NCBI RefSeq assembly: GCF_029761915.1
Contig: NZ_CP121695.1
Coordinates: 2,633,501 to 2,697,500 of the forward strand
Length of the DNA: 64,000 nucleotides
Direction: 5' to 3'
Source: Bradyrhizobium sp. CB1650
Lineage (GTDB): Bacteria; Pseudomonadota; Alphaproteobacteria; Rhizobiales; Xanthobacteraceae
This document shows, one piece after another, positions 26,671-35,904 of this stretch (position 1 is its first letter; the number at the start of each line of letters is the position of its first letter). The notes below the pieces were generated by a model. It was not told the origin of the DNA. It worked only from the letters and a program-made list of their open reading frames with translations, and made no database searches. A program made the position numbers and the translations under genes.

Positions 26671-27135
26671 GTCTGCCATTCCTCAAGCGGTCTCGCCCTA
26701 GCCATGACAGCGACGTTGCGTGGCGCGTGAAGCGGCGCAATGTTTCCGTCGTGGAGCTGGCGCGGACAATGATTGCGTGATGCAAGAAGACGCGGTGAGT
26801 TCCCCCTTTGGAGAGCCAGTCGAGCCCCGGGCGAGTGCGCCGGCTACCACAATGCAAAGCGTGCAATCGGTCCAGCAGGATTCCCTGTCTCATGTCAGAT
26901 TTCGCCTGATGGCTGATCGAGAACGGAAATGACGAGCTGACGCCGCCACCAGCCTGGCGGTAATCTGGCGCTCCCTCGTCAAAGCAAATGAAGATTTGCG
27001 GTCGCTTTGGCAGGCAACGCGGCAGGCGAGCTTGTATTGACGAGCGGATCAAATCTGAGGATAGGCAGCATCGGGGCGCTGGCTAAAAGCGGATGAGCCG
27101 AGCGCACGCACGGCCGTTCTGCTCCGAGGCCCCGA
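26671..27135. other. Intergenic region, no gene recognised; upstream region of the RTX locus
   Basis: About 465 bp separate the start of the RTX deacetylase gene from the end of the GNAT gene, both on the minus strand. The open frames here yield no recognisable protein. The promoter of the type I secretion cargo genes should lie here. I see no FixK-type box and no clear terminator. Confidence 0.4.
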
Positions 27136-27657
27136 TCAGGTCAGCTTCAACACCAAATGAATGGTCTGCGGGTCCCGTGTTGACGCGGGCCCGAAGCCGA
27201 GCTTGTCGAACACGCGGCGCATCGCGGTATTCTCCGGCAGCACTTCCGCTGTGAGCTCGTTCAAGCCGGCCTCCCGTGCGAGCGCGACGAGATGGCGCGC
27301 CAGCATCGCGCCGATGCCGCGTCCCTGCCACGCGTCGATCACGACGAAGGCCAGCTCGGCTTGGCCGGGCGCTGAGACGATATAGCGGCCGCCGCCGACG
27401 ATGAGGCGTCGGCCCGCATCGTCCGCACAGGCAACCAGCGCCACATGGGTCTTGAAATCGATCTCCATGAAGTAGGCGCGCTCCTTGTCGGAGAAATGAC
27501 GCTTTAGCGCGAAGAAGCGGCGCCGGAGCGATTGCGCGCTGGTGTGGTCGAGCGCGGCCACCATTTCGGCCTCGTCCTCCGGACGAAGCGCCCGGATCTC
27601 GACCGACCTGCCGTCGCGCAACTGCTCCTGTCGCGTGTAGCTCGCTGGGTCCTGCAT
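27136..27657 (-). CDS. GNAT family N-acetyltransferase
   Basis: This 173-residue protein is a stand-alone GCN5-related acetyltransferase. The acetyl-CoA pyrophosphate-binding motif is visible as AWQGRGIGAMLARHLV (about residues 109-124), preceded by the strand ELAFVVID and followed by LTAEVLPENTAMRRVFDKLGF. The N-terminus (LRDGRSVEIRALRPEDEAEM, then RRRFFALKRHFSDKE) resembles the GNAT domain of protein lysine acetyltransferases of the Pat/AcuA type, so a protein substrate such as acetyl-CoA synthetase is conceivable. That would fit the acetate genes nearby but is inference. A perfect FixK/FNR box lies 48 bp upstream of its start, between it and the divergent AI-2E-type permease, so it is probably induced at low oxygen. 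Confidence 0.88.
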   Translation of the reverse strand: MQDPASYTRQEQLRDGRSVEIRALRPEDEAEMVAALDHTSAQSLRRRFFALKRHFSDKERAYFMEIDFKTHVALVACADDAGRRLIVGGGRYIVSAPGQAELAFVVIDAWQGRGIGAMLARHLVALAREAGLNELTAEVLPENTAMRRVFDKLGFGPASTRDPQTIHLVLKLT

Positions 27658-27704
27658 GTGGTGGTCTCGCTGCGCCGATCAGGCCGTAGACCGGAACCCC
27701 CGGC

Positions 27705-27718
27705 TTGATCTGGATCAA
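27705..27718. promoter_or_regulatory. FixK/FNR-type box (TTGATCTGGATCAA)
   Basis: This is a perfect match to TTGAT-N4-ATCAA in the region between the divergent GNAT and AI-2E-type permease genes. Centred at -41.5, it would place a start of transcription near 27753 on the plus strand and near 27670 on the minus strand, both upstream of the proposed start codons. Confidence 0.85.
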
Positions 27719-27787
27719 GCTTGTCGCGCGAGAGGCGCCGCTACGCTGCGCGAGAGTGGCCGCCCCTCGAGACACAGGCATCAGGCC

Positions 27788-28879
27788 TTGAAGACACTTC
27801 GCCAACTCCTTTCCACCGACGACGTCGTTCAGATCGTGATCAGGCTCGGGTTGCTGGCGCTGCTGATCGTCTGGACCTTCCTCATCATCAAACCCTTCGT
27901 GCCGATCCTGACCTGGAGCGCGGTGCTTGCGGTGGCCTTCTATCCGGCGTTCGGCTGGCTCGCCAAGCGCCTTGGTGGCCGGCCCCGGACCGCGGCGGCC
28001 ATTCTGACCCTGGTCACGCTCGGCATCGTCATTGGGCCTGCAGCCTGGCTCGGCCTCAGCGCCGTCGAAGGGATCAGGGATATCGCGAGGCAGATCGGCA
28101 CCGGCGATTTCGCGCTTCAGCCCGCTCCCGAGCAGATAAAGGGCTGGCCGCTGATCGGACCATGGCTCTACGATCTCTGGACCGAAGCCTACACAAACAT
28201 CCGCGCGGCCCTGCGCGAGGTGGCGCCGTATCTGAAGCCGCTTGCCGGGATGATGCTGTCGTTCGCGGGCGGTGCCGGCGTCGGCACGCTCGAGTTCCTG
28301 CTGTCGGTATTCGTCGCCGGTTTCCTGTTGCCGTACGGGCCGCAGCTCGTCGGCGCGATCCGCCGCTTCCTGCTTCGCGTCGTGCCGGAGCAGAGCGAGC
28401 GTCTTCTGGAGCTCGCAGGCGCGACCATCCGCGCGGTGTCGCAGGGCGTGATCGGTGTCGCGATCGTGCAGGCGCTCCTGGCAGGCATCGGCTTCAAGCT
28501 CGCAGCCGTCCCGACCGCGGGCCTGCTGGCCGTGATCGTGCTGTTGCTGTCGATTGTGCAGATTGGCGCCACCATCGTCCTTGTTCCCGTGGTCATCTGG
28601 ATCTGGATGGACAAGGACGTGACCACGGCCTTGCTCTTGACGGTCTATCTCGTCGTCGTCGGTCTCCTCGACAACATCCTGAGGCCGCTCGTCATAGGCC
28701 GCGGCCTGACGACGCCAACGCTCGTCATCCTGGTCGGGGTGATCGGGGGAACGCTCGCGCATGGAATCATCGGTCTCTTCATCGGGCCGATCATTCTGTC
28801 GGTTGCCTGGGAACTGGCGGCGGCCTGGATCCGGATCGATCGCGCGACGCCGGCCTCGCACGTCGTCGCCGACCGTTGA
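27788..28879 (+). CDS. AI-2E family transporter (YdiK/PerM-like membrane protein)
   Basis: This is a 363-residue integral membrane protein if started at the TTG at 27788 (KTLRQLLSTDDVVQIVIR). The longer frame to 27656 runs back through the FixK box and codes for an unlikely Arg-rich leader. About eight hydrophobic segments are visible, including LGLLALLIVWTFLIIKPFVP, TWSAVLAVAFYPAFGWL, AILTLVTLGIVIGPAAW and the C-terminal LVILVGVIGGTLAHGIIGLF with the family's GP(I/L)IL signature (FIGPIILSVAWEL). The family includes transporters of autoinducer-2 and Na+/H+ antiporters, so the cargo cannot be named. The stop codon overlaps the FixK box of the next operon. No strong ribosome binding site supports the TTG. 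Confidence 0.85.
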   Translation: MKTLRQLLSTDDVVQIVIRLGLLALLIVWTFLIIKPFVPILTWSAVLAVAFYPAFGWLAKRLGGRPRTAAAILTLVTLGIVIGPAAWLGLSAVEGIRDIARQIGTGDFALQPAPEQIKGWPLIGPWLYDLWTEAYTNIRAALREVAPYLKPLAGMMLSFAGGAGVGTLEFLLSVFVAGFLLPYGPQLVGAIRRFLLRVVPEQSERLLELAGATIRAVSQGVIGVAIVQALLAGIGFKLAAVPTAGLLAVIVLLLSIVQIGATIVLVPVVIWIWMDKDVTTALLLTVYLVVVGLLDNILRPLVIGRGLTTPTLVILVGVIGGTLAHGIIGLFIGPIILSVAWELAAAWIRIDRATPASHVVADR

Positions 28880-28889
28880 CCTATGTCAA
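28876..28889 (+). promoter_or_regulatory. FixK/FNR-type box (TTGACCTATGTCAA)
   Basis: The match to TTGAY-N4-RTCAA is perfect and overlaps the stop codon of the AI-2E-type gene. A class II promoter here would start near 28924, 19 bases before the proposed ATG of the DUF3141 gene. This is one reason to reject the in-frame ATG at 28883, which lies inside the box. Confidence 0.85.
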
Positions 28890-28942
28890 CGTCTGCGATT
28901 GCAGACCTCCTTGAATGGAGTCCTGCGACGGCGAGGTCGAAG

Positions 28943-31165
28943 ATGCCGATGGAAAACGTAAGACTGCCGGGCGGCCCAATGTCGGGCTGGGTGGCCTCCG
29001 CCGTGGAATACATGGTCGATGCGGGACAGCGCAGTGTGCTGTTCCTGGACATCATGCGCCAGCGCGGTGACCAGTATCGCGAGCATGTCGCACAGACCGC
29101 CCCGCACGTCCTGCAATATGCTGCCGAATTGATCATTGACGGCCGTACGCTGGACGAGCCGGTCAATTACGCGCTGGTGCGCATCATTCCACCCAGGGAT
29201 GTCGAGATCGACATGAGCCGGCGGCCGTTCGTCGTGGTCGATCCGCGTGCCGGCCACGGTCCGGGGATCGGCGGCTTCAAGGCGGACAGCGAGATCGGTG
29301 TTGCGATCAAGGCGGGACATCCCTGCTATTTCATCGGCTTCCTGCCCGAACCGGTGCCGGGCCAGACCATCGAGCGGATCGCGCGCGCGGAAGCGAAGTT
29401 CCTCGAGACGGTCATCAGCCGTCATCCCGAAGCCGACGGCAAGCCCTGCGTGATCGGAAATTGCCAGGCCGGTTGGGCCGTCATGATCCTGGCGTCGCTG
29501 CGGCCCGAGCTGTTCGGCCCCCTGATCATCGCAGGCGCGCCCCTCGCATACTGGGCGGGCGTGCACGGCAAATATCCGATGCGCTATTCCGGCGGCCTGC
29601 TGGGCGGGAGCTGGCTGACGGCGCTGACGAGCGATCTTGGCGCCGGCAAGTTCGATGGCGCCTGGCTGGTGCAGAACTTCGAGAACCAGAATCCGTCGAA
29701 CACGCTCTGGACCAAGCAGTACAACGTCTATTCCAAGGTCGACACCGAGGCCGGGCGCTATCTCGATTTCGAGCGCTGGTGGGGCGGGCACGTCAACCTC
29801 AATGCCGAGGAGATCCAGTTCATCGTCGACGAGCTGTTCATCGGCAACAATCTCGCGGCCGGCCGCATCGAGATGTCCGACGGACAGAAGGTGGACCTGC
29901 GCAACATCCGCTCACCCATCGTGGTTTTCTGCTCCAAGGGCGACAACGTCACCCCGCCGCAGCAGGCGCTGGACTGGATCCTCGACTGCTACGCCGACGT
30001 CGATGAGATCAGGGCCTACGGCCAAACCATCGTCTACACCGTTCACGAAAGTATCGGCCATCTCGGGATCTTCGTTTCCGGCGGCGTCGCGAAGAAGGAG
30101 CATGCCGAATTCTCGAGCAATATCGACCTGATCGACGTGCTGCCGCCCGGACTCTATGAAGCCACGTTCGAGGCTCGCGGCACCGAGACGCTCAATGCCG
30201 ATCTCGCGGTCGGCCAGTGGGTGATGCGCTGTGAGGCCCGAACGCTCGACGATGTCCGTGCGATGGGCGGCAATTCGCCCGAGGACGAGCGACGCTTCGC
30301 CGCCGCCAAGCGGGTCTCCGAACTCAATCTCGCGGCCTACCGGAAGTTCGTGCAGCCCTGGGTCAAGCGGATGGTGACACCGCAGATGGCCGAATGGGCG
30401 CGCAAGATGCATCCGCTGCGGCTGCAATATGAGGCGTTCAGCAGCCGAAATCCCTGGATGTTTCCCGTCAAGGCGGCCGCCGATCACGTCGAGGACAACC
30501 GCAAGCCGGCTTCGGACGACAATCCGTTCCTGGCGTTCCAGGAGCAGATCTCGAAGCAGATCGTCCATGCGCTCGATAGCTGGCGCGACGCGCAGGAGGC
30601 GCTGAGCGAGACGATCTTCCTCAACGTCTACGGCTCGCCCGCGCTCCAGGCCGCTGTCGGCGTCGATCCGAATGCCGCGCCGTCGCGACTGCGCGAGATG
30701 TCGCCGGAGCACCGCGCCATGCTCGCGAAGCGGATCGCCGAGCTGAAGGCGGGGATCGGCGAGGGCGGACTTCGCGAAGCCGCACTCCGCGCGCTGCTTT
30801 ATGTCGGCTCCGCCCGCGGCATGGTCGACGAGCGAAGCATCGAGGCGCTGCGGCGGGTTCGGCGCGACCACGCGGGTCCCCGCCTGACGCTGTCTGAATT
30901 CAAGATGCTGGTGCGCGAGCAGTTCTTCATGCTGCTGCTGGATAGCGAGGGCGCCCTGGCCGCGATCCCGCGGCTGTTGCCCGACGACATGACCGAGCGG
31001 CGCGCGGCCTTCGCCGCGATGCGCGAGGTGCTGTCGGCGAGCGCGGACATTACCGGTGAACGTGCCAGGCGCCTGAAGCGCGTCGCCGGGCTGTTCGGTC
31101 TGGACGGGGAAGGGGAGTCGGCCTCGAACGTCGCCCCTTTCGACCCCAAGGCAAGGGCGTCGTAA
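28943..31165 (+). CDS. DUF3141 protein, poly(3-hydroxyalkanoate) synthase-like alpha/beta hydrolase
   Basis: This 740-residue protein matches my memory of the DUF3141 family, which is related to PHA synthases. The N-terminus (SGWVASAVEYMVDAGQRSVL) is typical, and the hydrolase core shows VVDPRAGHGPGIGGFK and the nucleophile elbow IGNCQAGWAV with Cys174, equivalent to the PhaC catalytic Cys box. Later come SPIVVFCSKGDNVTPPQQAL and YTVHESIGHLGIFVSG, which supply the Asp and His of the triad. The C-terminal half (about residues 400-740) is helical and of unknown role. It heads an operon with pta, ackA and fabI behind a FixK box. Acyl-CoA or hydroxyacyl-CoA handling at low oxygen is a reasonable inference; true polymer synthesis is not shown. 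Confidence 0.85.
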   Translation: MPMENVRLPGGPMSGWVASAVEYMVDAGQRSVLFLDIMRQRGDQYREHVAQTAPHVLQYAAELIIDGRTLDEPVNYALVRIIPPRDVEIDMSRRPFVVVDPRAGHGPGIGGFKADSEIGVAIKAGHPCYFIGFLPEPVPGQTIERIARAEAKFLETVISRHPEADGKPCVIGNCQAGWAVMILASLRPELFGPLIIAGAPLAYWAGVHGKYPMRYSGGLLGGSWLTALTSDLGAGKFDGAWLVQNFENQNPSNTLWTKQYNVYSKVDTEAGRYLDFERWWGGHVNLNAEEIQFIVDELFIGNNLAAGRIEMSDGQKVDLRNIRSPIVVFCSKGDNVTPPQQALDWILDCYADVDEIRAYGQTIVYTVHESIGHLGIFVSGGVAKKEHAEFSSNIDLIDVLPPGLYEATFEARGTETLNADLAVGQWVMRCEARTLDDVRAMGGNSPEDERRFAAAKRVSELNLAAYRKFVQPWVKRMVTPQMAEWARKMHPLRLQYEAFSSRNPWMFPVKAAADHVEDNRKPASDDNPFLAFQEQISKQIVHALDSWRDAQEALSETIFLNVYGSPALQAAVGVDPNAAPSRLREMSPEHRAMLAKRIAELKAGIGEGGLREAALRALLYVGSARGMVDERSIEALRRVRRDHAGPRLTLSEFKMLVREQFFMLLLDSEGALAAIPRLLPDDMTERRAAFAAMREVLSASADITGERARRLKRVAGLFGLDGEGESASNVAPFDPKARAS

Positions 31166-31194
31166 CACGGATTGGCAGAATCGGGAGTGGCATC

Positions 31195-32157
31195 ATGTCA
31201 GCCGACACGACGCAAGCCCAGCCCGGCAGCAAGTACGACCGCCTGATCGCGGCAGCCAGAGCCGCGCCGCCGACCCCGACCATCGTCGTGCATCCCTGCG
31301 ACGAGACCTCGCTGCGCGGCGCGGTCGACAGCGCCGGCGCCGGTATCATCCGGCCGATCCTGGTGGGACCCGAGAAAAAGATCAGGGACACGGCCGCCAA
31401 ATTCGATCTTGACCTCTGCGGCCTCGAGATCGTCGACGCGGCACATAGCGACGCGGCGGCCGCGAAGGGCGTCGAGCTGATTCATGCCGCCAGGGGCGAG
31501 CTGCTGATGAAGGGCAGCTTGCACACCGACGAGCTGATGCGCGCCGTGACCGCCAAGGACGGTGGCTTGCGCACCAATCGGCGCATCAGCCATGTCTTCG
31601 TCATGGACGTGCCGGCCTATGCCGAAACCATCTTCGTGACGGATGCCGCCATCAACATCTTTCCGGATCTGGACGCCAAGCGCGACATCATCCAGAACGC
31701 GATCGACCTGTATAATCAGGCCGGCTTCGGCAAGACGCCACGCGTCGCGATTCTGTCGGCAGTCGAGACGGTGACCTCGAAAATCCCCTCCACCATCGAA
31801 GCCGCGGCCCTCTGCAAGATGGCCGATCGCCGCCAGATCACCGGCGGCGTGCTCGACGGTCCCCTCGCATTCGACAATGCCATTGACCTGGAAGCAGCAC
31901 GGATCAAGGGTATCGCCTCCGAGGTCGCTGGCCGTGCGCAGATCCTGGTCGTTCCGGACCTCGAGTCCGGCAACATGCTGGCCAAGAACCTCGCCTATTT
32001 CGCCAAAGCGGACGGCGCCGGTATCGTGCTCGGTGCCCGGGTGCCGGTCGTCCTGACGTCGCGTGCGGATACGCCACGGGCGCGAATGGCGTCCTGCGCG
32101 GTGGCTGCGCTCTACGCTCGTGCGCGGCGCGAGAAGCCGCCGACGGTTGCAGCGTGA
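31195..32157 (+). CDS. pta: Phosphate acetyltransferase (short, single-domain; PTA/PTB family)
   Basis: This 320-residue enzyme of the phosphotransacetylase/phosphotransbutyrylase family interconverts acetyl-CoA and acetyl phosphate. Visible family segments are [62 protein letters not shown] and [16 protein letters not shown]. It lacks the large N-terminal regulatory domain of the enterobacterial enzyme. The next gene, acetate kinase, overlaps it by 4 bp (GTGA), which makes acetate the likely acyl group, although phosphobutyryltransferase activity cannot be excluded from sequence. It lies 29 bp behind the DUF3141 gene in the same FixK-box operon. Confidence 0.92.
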   Translation: MSADTTQAQPGSKYDRLIAAARAAPPTPTIVVHPCDETSLRGAVDSAGAGIIRPILVGPEKKIRDTAAKFDLDLCGLEIVDAAHSDAAAAKGVELIHAARGELLMKGSLHTDELMRAVTAKDGGLRTNRRISHVFVMDVPAYAETIFVTDAAINIFPDLDAKRDIIQNAIDLYNQAGFGKTPRVAILSAVETVTSKIPSTIEAAALCKMADRRQITGGVLDGPLAFDNAIDLEAARIKGIASEVAGRAQILVVPDLESGNMLAKNLAYFAKADGAGIVLGARVPVVLTSRADTPRARMASCAVAALYARARREKPPTVAA

Positions 32158-33377
32158 CTGCCATGGATACGATCCTGGTCATCAATGCAGGCTCTTCCAG
32201 CGTCAAGTTTCAGGTCTTTTCGGTCGAAGGCGAGGGCGTGCTTCGCCGTCAGATCAAGGGGCAGATGGACGGCATCGGCAGCCGGCCGCGCCTGCGGGCG
32301 ACCGGCGCAGGCGGCGCCCCGCTCGCCGACCGCGCCTATCCGATCGAAGCCGTTCCGGATGTTCCGGCGGCGATGGCGGTTGCGGGAGATTGGTTGCGGG
32401 ACGAGATTCGGGTCATGCCGATCGCGGTCGGCCACCGCGTCGTGCACGGCGGTCCGGACTATGCCCGGCCGGTCCTGATTGACCACGGCGTCGTGTCCCG
32501 TCTCGAGCGTCTCGTTCCGCTCGCGCCACTGCATCAGCCGCACAATCTTGCGCCCATCCGATCGCTGCTGGCGAACTTCCCGGCGCTGCCCCAGATCGCG
32601 TGCTTCGACACGGCGTTCCACCGTACGCACGACGCGGTTGCCGATCACTACGCCATTCCGCACCAGCTTCATGCCGAAGGCGTGCGGCGCTACGGCTTTC
32701 ATGGACTGTCCTACGAATATATCGCCAGAACCTTGCCGAGCGTGGCGCCCGATATCGCCAGGGGGCGGGTGATCATCGCCCATCTCGGCAGCGGAGCCTC
32801 GATGTGTGCGCTGAAGGACGGGCGCAGTGTCGAAAGCACCATGGGTTTCACCGCGCTCGACGGCCTGCCGATGGGAACGCGTCCGGGACAGATTGATCCC
32901 GGCGTGGTGCTCTATCTCATCTCGGAGAAAGGAATGTCGGCGACGAAAGTGCAGGACTTCCTCTACCGCGACTGCGGCTTGAAGGGCCTCTCCGGCGTCA
33001 GCAACGACATGCGCGAGCTGGAGGCGAACGCGGATCCGCATGCACGGCTCGCGATCGACTATTTCGTGTACCGGATCGGCCTCAACGCCGGCATGCTGGC
33101 GGCCGCCTTGCAGGGCCTGGACGCCTTCGTGTTCACGGCCGGGATCGGCGAAAACTCCATATCCATCCGCGCGCGCATCGCGGAGCAGCTCGGATGGCTC
33201 GGTGTTGCGCTCGATGCGACCGAGAACGCGCGTCATTCGCGGCTGATTTCCCGGCCCGGCTGTCCGGTCCCCGTCTATGTCGTCCCGACCGACGAGGAGT
33301 TGATGATCGCGCAGCACACGCTGTCGCTGCTGATGAATTGTCAATCACGCAGCGCAAAATCTGAGAGGATGTCATGA
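32154..33377 (+). CDS. ackA: Acetate kinase
   Basis: This 407-residue enzyme makes ATP and acetate from acetyl phosphate and ADP. Signature 1 of the acetate/propionate kinases is visible at the N-terminus ([16 protein letters not shown]), and signature 2 as [14 protein letters not shown] (His in the active site). Other landmarks are [29 protein letters not shown] and FTAGIGENS. The GTG at 32154 overlaps the pta stop; the ATG at 32163 is an equally likely start giving 404 residues. The fabI start overlaps its stop by 4 bp. With pta it forms the acetate branch that yields ATP when respiration is limited, which fits the FixK box at the head of the operon. Confidence 0.96.
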   Translation: MTAMDTILVINAGSSSVKFQVFSVEGEGVLRRQIKGQMDGIGSRPRLRATGAGGAPLADRAYPIEAVPDVPAAMAVAGDWLRDEIRVMPIAVGHRVVHGGPDYARPVLIDHGVVSRLERLVPLAPLHQPHNLAPIRSLLANFPALPQIACFDTAFHRTHDAVADHYAIPHQLHAEGVRRYGFHGLSYEYIARTLPSVAPDIARGRVIIAHLGSGASMCALKDGRSVESTMGFTALDGLPMGTRPGQIDPGVVLYLISEKGMSATKVQDFLYRDCGLKGLSGVSNDMRELEANADPHARLAIDYFVYRIGLNAGMLAAALQGLDAFVFTAGIGENSISIRARIAEQLGWLGVALDATENARHSRLISRPGCPVPVYVVPTDEELMIAQHTLSLLMNCQSRSAKSERMS

Positions 33378-34162
33378 TCCCCGTATTTCCGGATAGCAAG
33401 GTAGCCCTGAAGGGAAAGCGAGGGCTGGTCGTCGGCATCGCCAACGATCAGTCGATCGCCTGGGGCTGCGCGCGCGCGTTTCGTGCACTCGGGGCCGATC
33501 TCGCCGTCACCTATCTGAACGACCGCGCCAAAAAGCATGTCGAGCCGCTCGCCCAGGCGCTGGAGGCGCCGATCTTCATGCCGCTGGACGTGATGACCGA
33601 AGGCCAGACCGAGGCGGTGTTCGAGCGCATCGCGGCCGAATGGGGCCAGCTCGACTTCCTGCTTCACTCCATCGCCTTCGCGCCCAAGGAGGCATTGCAC
33701 GGCCGCGTCGTGGATGTCGGTCGCGACGGCTTCCTCAAGACCATGGACGTGTCGTGCTGGTCGTTCATGCGCATGGCTCATCTCGCCGAGCCCCTGATGA
33801 AGAACGGCGGCACGATCTTCACTATGACGTACTACGGCAGCCAGATGGTGGTGGAGAACTACAACGTGATGGGCGTGGCGAAGGCAGCGCTCGAGGCATC
33901 GGTCCGCTATATCGCCGCGGAGCTTGGCCCGAAAGGCATCCGCGTGCACGCCATCTCGCCTGGGCCGCTGGCGACGCGTGCGGCGTCCGGCATACCCGAG
34001 TTCGACGAACTCATGGACAAGGCGCAGTCGAAGGCGCCTGCGCGCAGCCTGGTCAGCATTGACGATGTCGGTAACGCCACCGCGTTTCTAGCGCTCGATG
34101 GTGCCAAGCTGATCACAGGCAGCGTCATGTACATCGATGGTGGCTACCACATCATCGACTGA
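33374..34162 (+). CDS. fabI: Enoyl-[acyl-carrier-protein] reductase, FabI type
   Basis: This 262-residue short-chain dehydrogenase-like enzyme reduces enoyl-ACP with NADH. The nucleotide-binding segment is the FabI-type [17 protein letters not shown], not the classical TGxxxGxG. The catalytic residues sit in [12 protein letters not shown] (Tyr-x6-Lys), followed by [20 protein letters not shown] and a C-terminal MYIDGGYHI. The ATG overlaps the ackA stop by 4 bp and GAGAGGATG lies upstream, so it is the last gene of the DUF3141-pta-ackA operon. FabI is normally housekeeping; a copy in a low-oxygen operon is probably a second paralogue with a special acyl substrate, which is inference. Confidence 0.93.
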   Translation: MIPVFPDSKVALKGKRGLVVGIANDQSIAWGCARAFRALGADLAVTYLNDRAKKHVEPLAQALEAPIFMPLDVMTEGQTEAVFERIAAEWGQLDFLLHSIAFAPKEALHGRVVDVGRDGFLKTMDVSCWSFMRMAHLAEPLMKNGGTIFTMTYYGSQMVVENYNVMGVAKAALEASVRYIAAELGPKGIRVHAISPGPLATRAASGIPEFDELMDKAQSKAPARSLVSIDDVGNATAFLALDGAKLITGSVMYIDGGYHIID

Positions 34163-34242
34163 ACGCGAAGCGGCGTGTCGGCATGTCACGGCTGGCAACT
34201 TCCGGACACCCGGTTAGGACAGATGGGGCTAATGGTGCCATC

Positions 34243-34356
34243 ATGCCGGTGTTTTGCCCGACGAGTCAAACGCCCGAGCTGACGAAAAGCATTGTGCCGA
34301 CAACGCCCACGCTACTTTGCATGGGGTTGTTTTTCGTATTTTACGCTCAGCGATAG
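34243..34356 (+). CDS. Possible 37-residue small membrane protein
   Basis: An ATG-initiated frame of 37 codons lies in the otherwise empty 268-bp stretch between fabI and the CoA-transferase genes. The peptide has a polar N-terminal half (MPVFCPTSQTPELTKSI) and a hydrophobic C-terminal half (TLLCMGLFFVFYAQR). The ribosome binding site is poor (only GGTG nearby) and codon use is not strongly biased. It may be chance. Confidence 0.2.
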   Translation: MPVFCPTSQTPELTKSIVPTTPTLLCMGLFFVFYAQR

Positions 34357-34430
34357 TGCCGGGCGATCAGCTCGGCGACACAGGCGGGCTTCCTGCCGGC
34401 TTCGATCGCGATCACGAGATGGTAATTTAC

Positions 34431-35081
34431 TCAAATCCTCATTTCCGGCACGGTATCGGCGACCACGAGATCAGCTTCCGTCACCGCCAGGACCTCGCCG
34501 ATGCTGACGCCGGGAGCGGTCTCCAGCAGCGTCGCCTTGCCGTCGGGAAAGCCGATCACGGCCATGTCGGTGACGACCAGGTTTACCGGCCGTACCGAGG
34601 TCAGGGGCAGGGTGCATTTGGCGACGATCTTCGACTTGCCCTTGGCCGCGTGCTGCATGGCGACGATGACGCGCCTGGCACCGCTGACGAGGTCCATCGC
34701 ACCGCCCATGCCCGGGACCATTTTGCCCGGGATCATCCAGTTGGCGAGAAGGCCGTGAGCATCCACCTGGAGGCCGCCGAGGACGGTGATATCGACATGG
34801 CCGCCGCGGATCAGGCCGAACGACATCGCGCTGTCGAAGGTGGAAGCTCCGGGCAGTGCGCTGATCGGGCGTCCGCCGGCATCGGTGAGCAGGGGATGGG
34901 CCATCCCTTGCTCCGGAACCGGCCCGGTGCCGATCAGGCCGTTCTCGGACTGGAAGAAGACCTTGAGATCGGACGGAACGTAGTTCGCGACCAGGGTTGG
35001 GATGCCGATGCCGAGATTGACGAGGTCGCCGTTTTTCAACTCTCTGGCGACACGTCGGGCGATGATGACCTGCGCGTCCAT
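34431..35081 (-). CDS. CoA-transferase subunit B (3-oxoacid or acetate CoA-transferase type)
   Basis: This 216-residue protein is the beta subunit of a family I CoA-transferase. The catalytic Glu lies in the motif SENGLIGTGP (about residues 45-54). NLGIGIPTLVANYVP at the start and GGLQVDAHGLLANWMIPGK, GMGGAMDLVSGARRVIVAMQH in the middle are typical of ScoB/AtoA-type subunits. It follows subunit A after 4 bp on the same strand. The pair would move CoA between acetate, succinate, acetoacetate or a similar acid and its acyl-CoA, which fits the neighbouring pta-ackA and PHA-like genes. The exact acids cannot be read from sequence. Confidence 0.93.
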   Translation of the reverse strand: MDAQVIIARRVARELKNGDLVNLGIGIPTLVANYVPSDLKVFFQSENGLIGTGPVPEQGMAHPLLTDAGGRPISALPGASTFDSAMSFGLIRGGHVDITVLGGLQVDAHGLLANWMIPGKMVPGMGGAMDLVSGARRVIVAMQHAAKGKSKIVAKCTLPLTSVRPVNLVVTDMAVIGFPDGKATLLETAPGVSIGEVLAVTEADLVVADTVPEMRI

Positions 35082-35085
35082 GATC

Positions 35086-35733
35086 TCACCCGTTCGTAAT
35101 GAGGAAGTCGACCAGTGGCGCCGGCGTCATGATGTGATCGGGCGCGATGACACCGACCGGAACGATGTTCTCAGCGGTGACGATGACGGTGTCGGCGGCC
35201 ATCGCCATGATCGGGTTGAAGTTGCGCGCGGTCAGGGCGTAGGCAAGGTTTCCGAGATAATCGGCAAGAAAAGCGTGCACCAGCGCGAACTGCGCCCGCA
35301 GCGCGGTCTCCACCAGGAACGGCTTTCCGTCGACCTCGATTTGGCGCTTGCCTTCGGCAACTAGCGTGCCGACGCCGGTCGGCGTCAGCACACCGCCAAG
35401 TCCACAGCCGCCTGCGCGAATTCGTTCCACCAAGGTGCCCTGGGGAACGAGGTCGACGGTGACCTGGCTCGCCAGCATCTGCTGCTGCGCCTTCGGATTG
35501 AGCCCGATGTGGGTCGCCGTCAGCCGGGACACGAGTGACGCGTCGAACAGCTTGCCGACGCCCTTGCCGGGGGTCGAGGCGTCATTGCAGATCAGCGCCA
35601 GTCCTGATTTATGCTGCCGCACGACTTCATCAAGCAGACGCTCCGGCGTCCCGACGCCCATGAAGCCCCCCACCATGATGCTCGCGCCGGTCGGGATCAT
35701 CGCAACGGCTTCTTCGACGGAAACGGCCTTCAT
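35086..35733 (-). CDS. CoA-transferase subunit A
   Basis: This 215-residue alpha subunit starts at the ATG at 35733 (MKAVSVEEAVAMIPTGASIM). The open frame continues far upstream to 36315 but there runs antisense through the ion-channel gene, so that extension is not real. Family landmarks are GGFMGVGTPERLLDEVV, LTATHIGLNPKAQQQM, LVPQGTLVERIRAGGCGLGG and NFNPIMAMAADTVIVTAENIV. A FixK box lies 72 bp upstream, which predicts transcription from near 35771. It is the first gene of the two-gene CoA-transferase operon and must pair with subunit B. Confidence 0.93.
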   Translation of the reverse strand: MKAVSVEEAVAMIPTGASIMVGGFMGVGTPERLLDEVVRQHKSGLALICNDASTPGKGVGKLFDASLVSRLTATHIGLNPKAQQQMLASQVTVDLVPQGTLVERIRAGGCGLGGVLTPTGVGTLVAEGKRQIEVDGKPFLVETALRAQFALVHAFLADYLGNLAYALTARNFNPIMAMAADTVIVTAENIVPVGVIAPDHIMTPAPLVDFLITNG

Positions 35734-35805
35734 GGTCGGAACTCCGGTCGGTCGGCGCAAGAATTGACGGCAGAGGGATGTTTGGCGGCGCACTGTCTCG
35801 CACCG

Positions 35806-35819
35806 TTGATCTGCGTCAA
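35806..35819. promoter_or_regulatory. FixK/FNR-type box (TTGATCTGCGTCAA)
   Basis: This perfect TTGAY-N4-RTCAA match sits between the divergent CoA-transferase and ion-channel genes. On the minus strand it would drive the CoA-transferase from near 35771; on the plus strand it could drive the channel gene from near 35854. Confidence 0.82.
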
Positions 35820-35904
35820 GGTTCGACGCATTCGCGAGGTGCGATGTCGATACGGTCCAGCGCCTCGCGCCGGAGCGAGGCAAATTGAGGTCTGGTCGGG
35901 CGCT

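Noticed and set aside
28883..28942. Upstream ATG of the DUF3141 gene
   Set aside because: This ATG lies inside the FixK box and upstream of the predicted transcript start; the next ATG at 28943 fits the family N-terminus.
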